From NCBI GenBank assembly GCA_020747065.1, contig JAGMVK010000003.1, positions 1,426,001 to 1,490,000 on the forward strand: DNA of 64,000 nt, in the 5' to 3' direction. The stretch comes from Cadophora sp. MPI-SDFR-AT-0126 (taxonomy: Eukaryota > Ascomycota > Leotiomycetes > Helotiales > Ploettnerulaceae). Position 1 is the stretch's first letter. Each line of letters begins with the position of its first letter. Below, piece after piece: positions 1-11,888 of the stretch. Position numbers and translations under genes: made by a program. The notes under the pieces are model-generated. The model was given only the letters and a program-made list of their open reading frames with translations. It searched no databases and had not been told where the DNA came from.

Positions 1-301
1 ACATTTGCGGTTGAAAGCGAATCGAGTAGTGAAAATTGAAGGTGTAAGATCACAAGAGCTCGAAAAAGCTTCTTCTAAGTCGATAAACCGGCCAGTGTCG
101 CTTATTACGCCCCCCCTCCAGTCTCTTGTCGGTCCATCTTCAACTCGAGAATCACCAGGGACACCCAAAGAAGCTTTGGCTTCGAGCAGATTGTCTCCGA
201 GACGAAATTCGCCAGGCGAATATCAAAAACAAGCCCTTCAAAAGTCCGAAATCTCGCATACACTCACACAGACTGCTCATCGCGTAGTCATCTCCACCAC
301 A

Positions 302-1140
302 ATGGCGGTCCAAGAACCATCTCAAGATCAGGGATCTCAGATTTTCGAATTGACAGATCAGTGCCATCATTATACGCACATAGGCGAAGTTGAGTATGAC
401 ATTCAGAAGTGAGTGCGAGCATTCCCTTAGGTAGTTCTATTGCTAAATTGAAAAAGGTACTGGCAACAACGATACAGCATTTGGTCCCTCTACAACGAAG
501 GAATCTACATGACAGACGATGCCTGGTTCGGAGTCACACCGGAACCTGTTGCGAAGTGAGACTCTCATTCCTTCCCTCCAAACCACAGCTGACAGCCCCC
601 AGCAAAGTAGCAGAGGACTTCGCAGCCATCGTACCAGAATCTAAAACGATCCTAATCGATATGTTCGCCGGCGCCGGCGGAAACGTGATCGCGTTCGCGC
701 TTTCAGAACGCTGGTCAAAGATAATTGCCATCGAGAAAGACATCTCAGTACTAGCGTGCGCGCAACACAACGCATCCATCTACGGCGTCGCCGACCAAAT
801 AACCTGGATCAACGACGATTCATTCGCCTATCTCGCCAAACACGCCTCGTCAATTGATCCTTCCCAAACAGTCATCTTCGCCTCGCCGCCATGGGGTGGT
901 CCTAGATATGAAGAAGGCGAGATATACAACTTGAATAAGATGCAACCGTATGGCATCAAACAGATTCACGATGCTGTAAAGACCATGGATTCAGCGCTCT
1001 ATTTACCTCGTGGCAGTGACCTGCGGCAGATAGCTCGATTGGCTCCTGGGGAGAAGAAGATTGAAGTCGTGCAGTATTGCATGCAAGGCGCGAGTAAAGC
1101 GATGGTAGCATATATTCCGGCTGCTACTCCCGCAACGTAG
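302..1140 (+). CDS. TGS1: Trimethylguanosine synthase (snRNA/snoRNA cap hypermethylase)
   Basis: Joined exons 302-408, 457-555 and 603-1140 give 247 residues. The enzyme converts the m7G cap of snRNAs and snoRNAs to 2,2,7-trimethylguanosine with S-adenosylmethionine, in the nucleus. Seen: a Tyr-Trp-x-x-Arg-Tyr block just after intron 1, a SAM-binding glycine loop (DMFAGAGGN) after intron 2, and the SPPWGGP catalytic/guanine-stacking motif near residue 165. Both introns (48 and 47 bp) are GT-AG and restore a continuous TGS1 core. I chose ATG 302 because it sits in a good context (CACAATGG) and gives a compact length normal for fungi. The frame stays open back to position 5 with no ATG, so an N-terminal extension from an exon left of the window is possible. 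It is convergent with DOP1. Confidence 0.9.
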
Positions 1141-1769
1141 AAAATGCACCAGAACTGCAACTCAATATGCTGCAGAAATTCAACTGGCTTGGACGACCGA
1201 GAGGATGAGAGTGACAATTGGCAGGGAATCTAGCTTGTCGGTGGGGAGCGAAGCAAAATCGTGCCTTGAAGCCTGAGGGTCAACTATTCCCACCTTTGCG
1301 CTGAAGCCCAGACGCTTTTTGTTGCACTTCGCAGATATGCATGACCTGAGGTGTAAGGCAGGCTCACATTAGCTCCAGGATCACTCTTACAATGCTCTGC
1401 AACGAACAATTGTCAAAGTAAATAGAATGTCAAGCATGAGACGGGAATTTGCTCCTAGAATGTGTGTATATTTCTGTGAGGTTTCGCGACGATGACCTCG
1501 AAATGGCTTAATGCGGAAAGCAAGCTGTTGCCCTGTGGCTGCCTGCTTCGAGGTTGTGACTCGTAATCATGCTGGCGGTGTGCCTGTAACCTCAGGCTCT
1601 AGAATTGGGTACTGGGCCTTTTTGCCTAGGATTGAAGGTTGAGTGAGCTCTAATGCTTCTTATTGGCGACAAGCAGTCCGAAAGCACAGTCAATTTGTCA
1701 CAGATTCCAGTGGAGAGGTAAGTCAACGTAGAAAGGATCGGGTGACTTCTTTTTTAACATCTGCCCCAT
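1141..1769. other. Intergenic region between convergent TGS1 and DOP1
   Basis: This 629-bp stretch lies between two stop codons and should hold both 3' UTRs. No ORF with family resemblance, tRNA or repeat was seen. Confidence 0.6.
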
Positions 1770-4700
1770 CTACAATGCCTTGACTATGCTTTTCTCATCA
1801 AATAAGTCTCTCAAAAGCCCCATTCTACAAGCCTCCCAATCAGGCACACTCATTGAATAAGTGCTCTCGAACGCGAAAATGCTCAACTGGCTAAAAAAGG
1901 GTCTCAGTACCTTGCCCACCAATTCATCTTTCCTCTCCCAAGTCCCTTCATCGCTGATTCCTCCTGATCCTAGCAGTGGTCTGCGACTGGTGCCGTTCGA
2001 GGCCTGCACGGCAGCTGATTCGGTGTGTATTGCTGAGGACAGGGCGGTAGAGCCTAGCTCCTCGGAAAGTTCATCGATGAGAGCGACTGGGTGGAAATGG
2101 GAGGGTCGATAGACAGCGTCAATTGTGTCAGTGATGAAGAGCCACTCGTGCAGCTGAAAGTCATCGGGTGCGATACATAGCAACGTGTCTAGTAGCTTGC
2201 ATGCTTGCAGAATCGAGTAGTTATTGAAGGTTTCCGAAGCAGCACTATGGTCTGGCGATACGACAGAGGAAATCGCTGCGTGCAACTCTGCGTTAACGAT
2301 CGGCCATAATGTGGCTAGGTGTACGGCCGACGTTTTGAGGGCGATGGCGCGGAGGAGCAGGTAGATGTCTGCTCGAGTGGTAGATGAAGGAGAGGATGTC
2401 GTAGAAGCTGCGAGTAGCTCCACAATTTTCTCTTGCATAAGAGGCAAGTCGCCAACGAAGTTGTCATTCATCGTAGCTAGGACAAGAGTCGCAATCCGGC
2501 GCAAGTTGAGCTGCGTTTTCCGGTCAGCTTCTAGTCTAGCCGATGTAGCTCCAACCCCAAAGACAATTCCAGCTGTGGATGGAGGAAGGAGGCGAGAGAG
2601 TAATTCAGGCATCCTCTCCTTATCGCTTAAAGTCCACTGTTTTAGCAATGGAAGCCAGTCACTCTCAATGAGCGGCACGGAATTTGCAAAGAATCTAGCA
2701 TCATTGAATGCATCAGTTAGATCCTTTCTCCAGGTCTTTTGTGTGTTTGGTAGTCTTGCTAATTGATATAGAAGCACCAATGTACTTTTGGAAATGTTTT
2801 CAGGAAACGATTTCGACTTGAAGGTCGGCCCAATAACACTGGCAGATATTGTGTTTGCTGCTGCAAGAATACGATCGGGTTCGACGAGAATTTTGGGGAA
2901 GTTGGGGGCAATTGAAGCAAGTATTCCGACAATATCGTCAGACCGCGATGTGTTGCGGGTATCACCTTCAGGAGTACCGTCTGCGAATCCTATAGGGCGA
3001 GTTGTGAAAATCGCGGCGAGAAGCCGGAGAAAGAGATCCTACACAGTTAGGTGCGAACCAGTACAAAGGTAACGAATGATACTCACGCCTAACTCTCTGC
3101 GCATCCGCCTTTGCTCCCCAAAGTTCGTATTATCGACCTTTTCGCCTAATATTGCAGCGAATTCCAGCAGACTTGGCAGAGTCTGTCGATGTGGGAAAGG
3201 ATTCGCCAGTATATCCTTTAAGAAGGTCATGCAATCCGTCCATATCTCATCCATAGCATCATCTTCCAATGATCGAGCGTACTCTACCAGAAATACAACG
3301 AGGTCTGTGTCGCTCAAAGAGGCTGTCATTGTTGATTTTCTGGCTGGATCTAGAGCAGAAGGATTCGTGCGACTGTAAATAGCATTGAATATGGCTGGTA
3401 TGGTATGCTTTGGCCTGGATCCATCAAGCACATGAAGAAGATTAAAGACAACTGGCGATTTCATGTCGGTCGGTCCTTTAGCGGATTTTTGCCAGATCTC
3501 GACAACAGTTTCCAGACACTCGAGAGCTTCTGCAGCGAACAAGTGTTCGAGGAGTCTCCTAGCCCTGTTTCTCATCCGTAGGGAAGTATAGTTGAAAGAT
3601 GCTGCCGAATCTGCATCTTGTGTGGACCCGCTCTGTCCGCCCCATGACCAAATCAAGAAACAAATCCGCACTGCGTCTTGGAAAGAAAGCAAAACGGTCA
3701 GCCTGTTGTTTGCCGTAGCACTCCTTGTCTGCGGTGTTTCTGATGCAAATACTCCAGAAACCATATTGCCAAAGAAACCTTGTGGTTGTTCTGGACTCTT
3801 GGCTTGAGGGGTCTTCATTTCATCTTGTAACAATCGATCATGACCCCGTGCAAGGACATGCTCGAGGCCGTTTAGAAGCGAAATCAGTGTTGACTCCGGG
3901 GCGGTAGATTCATCAGAAACGACAGTTGATCCCTTGAACGTTTCCTGCAAATTATTGAAAGTGCTCCCAACTTGCGCACATAAAGTCTCGACAAGTGGGA
4001 TCAGTATCTGGAAAATTGTATCTGAATATAGAGGCAGACACTCGGTAAGAAAGCTGACCCAGCTGTCCAAGACTGGCCGGCTACTCTGAGCAGCAAAGCC
4101 CGATTGAAGACATTTTACCAGTGATGGTGGTGGAGGGGGCAAATTTGGCGGCATTTGATGCTCGCCACGTTCAGTAGTAAGAGAGAGTCTGGAGTTCTGA
4201 GGAGCGTCGACTAGTGATCGTTTGCTTTCTATCGTCGGTGATGTTGGAGGCGCAAATGCTGGCCTAGACATGTTGCGAAGTTTCAGTGTATCGAATACAA
4301 CGTCCAATAATAACACTTGGAGAAAAGGATCGGGACCATCAAGTGATTGAATCAATCGAAGGATTAGAACATTCTCCAGTTGGAGCTCGGCAAGAGGAAG
4401 TGAGTATGGGCTTAAGAGGATCTGGTGAAGGGTAGTCAAAGCAGTGCGGTGAAATTGGCTGACACGGGACTCTCCCAGCGTTTCTGTAGCATGGCTTCCT
4501 GAAATTGCACGCAGGCAGACATGCAGAAAAAATTCGAGAAGTGTGATCTCCCCATCACGACGAGCTAAATAAGTCAGCAACCCTACATTCAACGGAGGAA
4601 CAAACATACTAATATGGTACAACGAAGGGCGGCTGGCTTCAGTCGAAATGGTACTCTCCGCGAGAGCAGCCCACATATTGTCAGATGACCAGCGTAACAT

Positions 4701-7635
4701 ATTTGACACGGTACGTAAGTAGTACAGGCATTGATCTAGATCATCTTCGCTACTGTACTTCTGGACTGCGCTGTCCTGATAGCTTGAGCCTTCATCTAGA
4801 AGGGTTTGCAGGAAGTCAAAGCTCGAGAATTTGGACACAAGTAGATGGAAGAGTCTGAATGATCTTAGTCAGATGTGCTAGAAAAGGATCCTGTACTGAC
4901 CTATCAATTCCCACAAGACTCTGAAGCCAAGTCCTCACCGTCATGAAAAGCTGCGTCCTTTCGTCCAGGAGTGAGTCGAGTAACAAAAACAGTGGTCTGG
5001 AGAGCATCACTTCATAATTTGCGACACCTAGGAGCCGTGTTGGGCCTTTTGAGTCTTGAGTCGATGTCTTCGAGGATCTTCGATCCAGATGAGCTGCAGT
5101 ATCTTGCAAAGTATGTGTCCATAATACAGTGAAGCTTCTTCCAGGATCTGCATTTCGAACAGCAAAAGTGCCATTCGTATCCTGCTCGACCATCAGAGAG
5201 CATATCGCAGCCTCAATCTCATGATTAGAAATCGTCAATGCCGTCTGAAGCTGCCAAAGACATCGAACCGTTTCGACGTGATATTTGGGATGAGATGCTG
5301 ATAGATACGACCAAGCATGGCGCACCAAGGGACTAACCAGTCCAGACAATTCTGTGGCGGAAATGTATGCTGTTGAGTACAGATTTGTTGCAAGAGAGAC
5401 TATCGAATTGAATGTTACGAACGGAAGCTGTGACGACAGACTTAACCTTCTCTCCATAGACGAGATGAGTTTCGATACATCCAGACTACTCGCTTTGGGA
5501 ACTTTGGCAACCATCATCACCAATAACTTGCTTTTGATACCAGCATCAGCACTTGACACTGAACCAGACAGGCTTTGGCAAGTGATGCTCCCGACCTCAC
5601 GCATGAGAAGCTCACTCACGTCATGCGATGAGTATGGTGGCGGGAAGGCATCTAGATTTCCCTGATCTTGAACATAGAATGTCTTGATCTTGCGTAGAAC
5701 TTCGGAATTTTTCAATTGTCGTACCGAGTCACCATTCATGGTGGTAGCTGTTGAATGGCTCGTGGAGGGCCTGGTTTGAAATGCTCTCTCTGGGATGAGG
5801 TCGACCAAATCCATAGCGATGCTCAGAGCGAGGCTCGAGACCTTCTCGGGGGTTTCAAATTGACCAGCCTGCTGTTCGGACCTTTCCTTTGCATCTTCCA
5901 GCAATGTCAGGATGGTCAAGGTTGTCAATGGTGCATGTATCATTAGCATCTCTTCTTCTCGTACATTGAAATGTGCAATGATGAAATTCACCAAAAAGAG
6001 CTTGTCAAGTCTCTCAGTCGTAGACAACTCGCCAGTACCAATGGCTTGGGCGATTAATCCAACAATTTCACCCCAAATCAAACCACTCTCAACGCCGTCG
6101 AAGAAAACACTAGCACTGCGTAGCACCTCCGAAAAGTCTGCCTTGGTGGCTGCGAGACCTTTGTATTTGCGAACGCTGTCAACGACAGGTAGGAATATGT
6201 CGGGAACGACAAGACCTCCGATTTCCCATCTATCCATCAATGATAGACATATTCGAAATGGGCGAGCTCTCTCCACGGCATTTGCAGAGTCTCGAGCAAT
6301 GAGTTTCAACAGTGCTTGGACTAACGGCTGCAGACCATATTCTTCAAAGTATCTCGTTCTCGAAGATGGCGATGAACCAAGATGATCTCCAACCATAGAT
6401 GTTGGAGAATCCGGGCCACCCTCACCATCGTTGATTACAGGCTCGGGTCCAAGCAACCAAGTCCAGAGCCGCCGATTGAGACTCATTTCCCTACGTGAGA
6501 CCACACCGGCTGCAGCTGTAATCAGAAGCTCCAGGTCTTCGTTTTTTACTCGCTTCTGTAGAACATGCGAATGGAGAGGTAAATGAGTGACAAGTAAATC
6601 AAGAAATCCTCGTTGTATCAAGAGCTGCTCGTCGCCTAGACCAGCAGCAAAACACCGTAGTAACAGACCCGGCTCGGGTGATGTCACAATTTCTCCTAGC
6701 CGTCTCGCTGCCTCTTCTTCCTTTTGGGATCCGTTGGCTGATTCCTTTATCGATTCCGTGCGAAGAGTTTGGCCAAGCTTTGGAAGGTTCCGAGCCAAGT
6801 ACGAGAGAGCACCCTGCCGTCGGCCATTGCTTGTTATGGCTGCGAGGAAAAAGCACTGCCAGAAATATTCATCCCCGCTACTGTGGTTCTCTCCAAGATC
6901 CTCTGTGCTCGCAGGTCTCAATGCGTGCTTGAATCCGTCCAAAAGTGTGAGCGTCCGCTCGAACTCCTCACTCGTCTCTTCCTCAAGACCAGGAAGCAGC
7001 GCAAGTATGATAGCTTTCAAAGCTGGGCGGAGTGATCGAGGATCTAGCTTCAGAAGGTACTTTTCGAGCAACTCCAGAAATGGCGTTCGTACAGAGAGTG
7101 ATGCGAACGAGAGTGTTGACGAGAGGCCTGGGAGGTACAGAGGAAGGTCGGTCGACAGCGCATCTCTCCCTATCATGGAGAATATGAATGAGTAGACTTC
7201 GAGGGCCTTTTGATGTACACCGGAAGGGAGGGCAGGGTTCAGACACTGTGCAAGCCGCTTTGCGACAATTGCCTTCGAAGGAACAGCCTTGATGTCCTTG
7301 GGATGAGCTTGGAGAGACTGGCATTGTCAGCATTCAATCTGCTTGAGCAAGGAATCTGGATCATACCTTCAGTAGCCGCCCCAAAAAGGAAATGTAGTCT
7401 GCCCATTCTTGTAAAGCCGTATCGAATAACGAGAGAGATCTTTCGACACCAGAGGCATATCTGCGGAATGCTTTGTCTTTACTTGGAGGCTCATCTGTGA
7501 CAAAATCAGTCTCTATGACTTCGTAGCTTGTTCGGATTCCGTACCAGACCCTAGCTGGTTCCTCCATTTCCTCGGAACTGGTGAAGTTCTCCCAGAGCTT
7601 GTGGGAGAGGACTGCGTGCCAGCCTCAAGGGCCAT
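1770..7635 (-). CDS. DOP1: Dopey family protein (DOP1/DopA), endosome-Golgi trafficking
   Basis: Five exons (7635-7545, 7494-7367, 7317-4901, 4854-3087, 3038-1770) encode about 1890 residues, a normal length for the family. Dop1 is a large leucine-rich helical peripheral membrane protein that works with Mon2 and the flippase Neo1 at Golgi/endosome membranes; DopA is needed for normal hyphal morphogenesis in Aspergillus. Seen: the Dopey N-terminal block (FRRYASGVERSLSLFDTALQ, then KRLAQCLNPALPSGVHQKAL and LPLYLPGLSSTLSFASLSVR) and long alpha-solenoid-like sequence to the C-terminus. The start at 7635 is needed because the first exon (MALEAGTQSS...) splices into the conserved block through a 50-bp intron. 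Introns are 46-50 bp. Divergent from MON1. Confidence 0.93.
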
Positions 7636-7981
7636 GGTTATTGCGCTTTGCTGAAGGATCCAGAATCATTGGCATTGTCCGGATATCTCGTGAGAATAGC
7701 GCATATCTTCAAAGAATGTAATGTATTGTACTGTGCATGAAAATTGGCTGTCTTGTTCTGTCATTCCTCAAGGCTGAAAGTTATGTCCAGCGCAGTTCCG
7801 CGTGGCCTCTTTCATCCTCAAGGCTGTGCCCGTACAATAGGCAAGCCACTGACCCCACGCCCAGCATCCCTGCTTTGCCCTGTCAGCCGCGCCCAGCCGT
7901 GCATCACCCGCCACATCTAAACTCTAAGCAGACGAGCACTTAATCAATGACGACCTGCGAATAGCTGCATCTTCGTCCTGA
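7636..7981. promoter_or_regulatory. Shared divergent promoter of DOP1 and MON1
   Basis: Only 346 bp separate the two start codons, so both promoters and 5' UTRs must lie here. The half next to MON1 is C-rich. No specific factor site is claimed. Confidence 0.55.
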
Positions 7982-10128
7982 ATGGGACCCTCGAGTCCTT
8001 CTGAGGCTTCTTCGAATCAAGTCAATGTGCCGATCGATTCAAGGCCGCTGGTGCAGGCAACGCCGAATAATGCCCCCGATCCGATGACCCCCGCAGAACA
8101 GAACGAGGACTCAGGAGGGACAGGAAGCCCATCAAAGGTGGAGGCCAGTACCTGTGGCATTGCGAAAGATGAGCATAATGGAGGACCAGAAGTTGAAGAA
8201 GTGCGGCCTCCTCTTCCTCCTAGACCTTCCCTCCTGAAACCTTCGGCTCGACCAGGCTCAGCGTATGCGAGTAAACCTACGACCGGTCTCTCGTCGATCG
8301 ATATCCAGACGCTATCATTTCCAGACGGCTCACGAGGGACATTCTCGACTCCGGCCGGTCGATCGGTCTCGGAATCAGTATCAGTATCAGGCACATCTGG
8401 AGGCCAGAGTACACCAGTCAGGAAGATCAGTCGCAATGGAAGTGACTTCGATGACAGTGCAAGTCTTATGAGTTATGCCCCGACGCTTAGGGCGAATGGA
8501 GATCTCGCCAGTCTGCTGGACGAAGGACTGAATTCCCAAAGCGCTGCATGGAAGTTGCTCAGTACACAAACTGAGTCAGTGAATGCTTTCGAAGCCGTGG
8601 ATTATGAGGATATCTCACTGGCCAATTTTGAGAACGAGTTTGATGAAATCGAAGAAGTGGACAATACAGGCACCAATGGAGGTAGGTTTGAGCAAACCAA
8701 AAATATACAGCTGCAGTACTGATTCTGTTCCCCTACAGAGGAAGTCCTCATGCAGTGGAAATCCAAACTTAAACACTACCTCATCCTATCTTCCGCTGGC
8801 AAACCTATTTATAGCCGACATGGTGACCAAAATCTAATAAATGGTTACATTGGGATTATCCAGACCATTATATCCTTCTTTCAGGGGGCGAAAGACCCAT
8901 TGATGGGATTCACCGCTGGAAATACTCGATTCGTGATATCCATAGCTGGACCTCTCTACTTCGTTGCTATTAGCAAACTTGGGGAAAGCGATGCTCAGCT
9001 CAGAGCTCAGCTGGAGGCCCTATACATGCAAATTCTTTCCACACTCACTCTACCAACCTTGACTCATCTATTCACGAATCGCCCGAATACAGATTTACGG
9101 CGACCCCTCGAGGGCACTGAGATTCTTTTGTCTTCCCTAGCAGACACATTCACGAAAGGCTCCCCTACCGCTTTACTCTCGGCATTAGAATGCTTGAAAA
9201 TTCGGAAGTCACAACGTCACGCAATCAACAACACTCTTTTGAAGGCTCGGACTGATAAGCTACTCTATGGGCTTGTCGTTGCTGGTGGGAGACTTGTTAG
9301 CGTCATCAGACCCAAGCGACACTCATTACATCCTAGTGATCTCCAATTGATTTTCAATATGCTCTTTGAAGCCGGGAGTGTCAAGGCTGGTGGTGGGGAG
9401 AACTGGATACCTGTCTGTCTACCAGGCTTCAACAATAGAGGATACCTCTACATGTACGTCAGCTTTCTGAGTGCCCTGGATGACGAAACCGAATCAGAGG
9501 AACGGCCATCTACTGCGAACAGTACCAGTCGAGAGGACGAAATTGCGATCCTGCTCATCAGTGCTGACAAGGAGAGCTTTTACGACCTGAAGCAGATGCG
9601 AGATGAAGTTGTGGCCCAACTGCACAAGAATGGCAGCATGGAAATCATCAAGACAGCAGTCCGCCAGGGTCGCCCTAGCACTACAGACATTGTGCCGGGA
9701 ACACCATTACGACACTTCCTCTACAAATCACGTGCAAACGTCCAGTTCACCATGCCATCGTTCTCTCCCCACTTCAGCACCTCTCTAGCCCGAAGAAAGT
9801 AAGTACATTTCATCACCTATCCACTTTTGTTTAAAGTACACTTGAATCAAACCCGGGAAAAGCTCTAACCACGGGTATTCACAGGCTCATGACGCTATAC
9901 CACAATCTCCATGCCTCGACCCATGCCAAACATTCCCATCTCAAGGTACTACACTGTGTAAGTCGTGATAGTATCTCGCTGGCGTGGACAACTCCGCTGT
10001 TCGAGTTCTACTGCATAGCAGGTCCGAATGCGTCCCGGGCAGGTCTCGCCCAAGGTGCAAACAAAGTCATTCAATGGGTGAAGAGGGAAGAAGAACGAGT
10101 TTTCATCATCGGCGGTGCTGTATTTTAA
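7982..10128 (+). CDS. MON1: Vacuolar fusion protein Mon1 (Rab7 GEF subunit)
   Basis: Exons 7982-8681, 8739-9798 and 9885-10128 give 667 residues. Mon1 pairs with Ccz1 as the guanine-nucleotide exchange factor that activates Ypt7/Rab7 on late endosomes, vacuoles and autophagosomes. Seen: a disordered, Ser/Pro-rich N-terminus of about 230 residues, then the first longin domain ([20 protein letters not shown], then [13 protein letters not shown] and [16 protein letters not shown]), a second longin region ([20 protein letters not shown]) and a C-terminal roadblock-like part ([19 protein letters not shown]). Both introns (57 and 86 bp) are GT-AG and fall at phases that restore conserved sequence. 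Divergent from DOP1, another endomembrane gene. Confidence 0.95.
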
Positions 10129-10469
10129 GATTCACAGGAAATCATTAGACCAAGATTCAATCGTCAAAGACCAATCATCTTCATTCGCGACCTTGGTGTT
10201 GTCCAGTTGCTCAATGTCTCAATGCAGCAACAAGTGTCAAGAGGCGGCAAAGTGTCACGTTCGAGCAGGATGTTCGCTCTCTCCATTGGTGTACGCATGA
10301 CCATAGAAAGCCTTCACTTCGCCCTTGTGCTCGCTCGCAACAGCTAAGTCAAATAAAATCAAAATCCCAGATACAACTTTACCTGCTTTCCAACCTTCAA
10401 CCCCCCATCGTCCAGACAGCTACCGCAACTAAATCAAGTCCCAAGGCCAAAATTGATTCTACTCACCAC
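10129..10469. other. Intergenic region between convergent genes
   Basis: These 341 bp follow MON1 and precede the stop of the next minus-strand gene. Presumed overlapping 3' UTRs; nothing else was seen. Confidence 0.5.
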
Positions 10470-11153
10470 TCACCACTCCCTCTCAGCACCACTCTTCCTC
10501 AACCCCGCCAACCAGTCCCCCACCGACTCCCTCAACCCCCTCCTCTTCAACCTCACATCCCATACAGCCGGACTAATCTGCTCCGTCTCCCCCTGCCTAA
10601 CCTCAACCACCCCCTCCTTCGCAAAAGCCAGCGGATCCTCCTCGGGTGCCTCGTCAGGCGTAACGTCATACCCGAGGGAGAGAAACGAAGTTGAAATTTC
10701 AAGAGGTGGTGCGAGATATTGTGAGGAAGAGGAGTGTGAAGAAGAACCCCATGAGAACCTCCGGAGCATGGCTTGAACGCTGGCATACGCACTCCCGCGT
10801 CTGATAATGGGACGTTGGCTCTGTTCCTGAGCTTCCTGGATACCCTCATGGAATTGGCCTTGGTCCTGACGCGTCCACTGCCCGCAATCGACAGCGGTGC
10901 CGTACTCGGTTGGGATATGACGGATGTTGTGATACTCGGCCACGGGTTCTTCGTCGCCGGTACTCTCTTGCTCGCTGTCGAGATCAGGACGGTGAGAGAC
11001 GTGGTCGTACACGGAAGCTTGTGCTATGGCACGGGGGTCAATTCTAGGATCGATGGGGAGGGTTGCGGATTGGGTGTAGATGGTATTTGTATTTATGTCG
11101 GAGGAAGTAGTTTGGAAAGGATTGACCCATCGGAATGGGAGTGACGGTGACAT
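10470..11153 (-). CDS. Uncharacterised 227-residue protein
   Basis: A single-exon frame of 227 residues that I do not recognise. It has no signal peptide or membrane segment. The N-terminal half is polar and acidic (around DSEQESTGDEEP). The middle has a Ser-rich stretch after a Trp (RRFSWGSSSHSSSSQ). The C-terminal part has a more ordered look (ISPAVWDVRLKRRGLRESVG, then WLAGLRKSGAE), with basic residues and spaced tryptophans of the kind conserved in short ascomycete hypothetical proteins. Support for coding is the uninterrupted length and protein-like composition. The ATG at 11153 is the first in frame. No function is proposed. Confidence 0.6.
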   Translation of the reverse strand: MSPSLPFRWVNPFQTTSSDINTNTIYTQSATLPIDPRIDPRAIAQASVYDHVSHRPDLDSEQESTGDEEPVAEYHNIRHIPTEYGTAVDCGQWTRQDQGQFHEGIQEAQEQSQRPIIRRGSAYASVQAMLRRFSWGSSSHSSSSQYLAPPLEISTSFLSLGYDVTPDEAPEEDPLAFAKEGVVEVRQGETEQISPAVWDVRLKRRGLRESVGDWLAGLRKSGAEREW

Positions 11154-11888
11154 GTTTGTAGTGGTGATTTATCTGACGGCTTAATGATAAGTGTATGGTG
11201 AATTGAATATGTGGGTGTTCAGTCACTCAATATCGGCGTTGGGCATTGGCCACTGAAAGTCGTGTGCGAGTGGAATGTGAAGTATTGCCTGTAGAAATAT
11301 ATTACATATCAGGCTCAGGGGGTTGTCCAATGCTCTTGTAGCTTCCAGGAAAACAGGATCCCTCCGCCATGGGCATTTCCCATGGAGAAGCTGATTTTCC
11401 TCGCCAAAAAATACACGGACGTCATGAAGTAGAGAGAACGGCGAATCGACACTTTTGGTTCCTTGGCTTGCTCTCACTTAATACTGCAATGGGCATTTCA
11501 TTGATATCTATCTTCGAAGCTGGTTGACCAGTCATTCACATCAGTGTAATTACCAGCCTGTTTTGGTTTAAAGAGGACGCCATTTGGACCCTGTTTGCTA
11601 CTAACTTGTTCAAGCGATAGCTAAGGCCAGCCAAACCTCCCTAGACTGGCAGACTAAGTCCATTCAGTCTCAAGACAGCGGTATCTTCCTCCATCCCACA
11701 AAGTGTTGTAAAGCAACTACTGTACAAAGCGAATGCCAATGTCATCACAGGTCACCAAAATTGGGTCCGTCTCTTAGAGCCTAACAGCTGCTTAGGCCAC
11801 ATTATCCTTTGCCCGGCGTACCAAACACGAACAGAATAGCTTTTCACAAGCACATGAGCCCGGACCGTGGTAAAAGGCACACAGACGC
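11154..11888. other. Intergenic region, no supported gene
   Basis: A 735-bp stretch between two minus-strand genes: 5' flank of the 227-residue gene and 3' flank of the next. Small frames here show no family resemblance. No repeat was seen. Confidence 0.5.
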
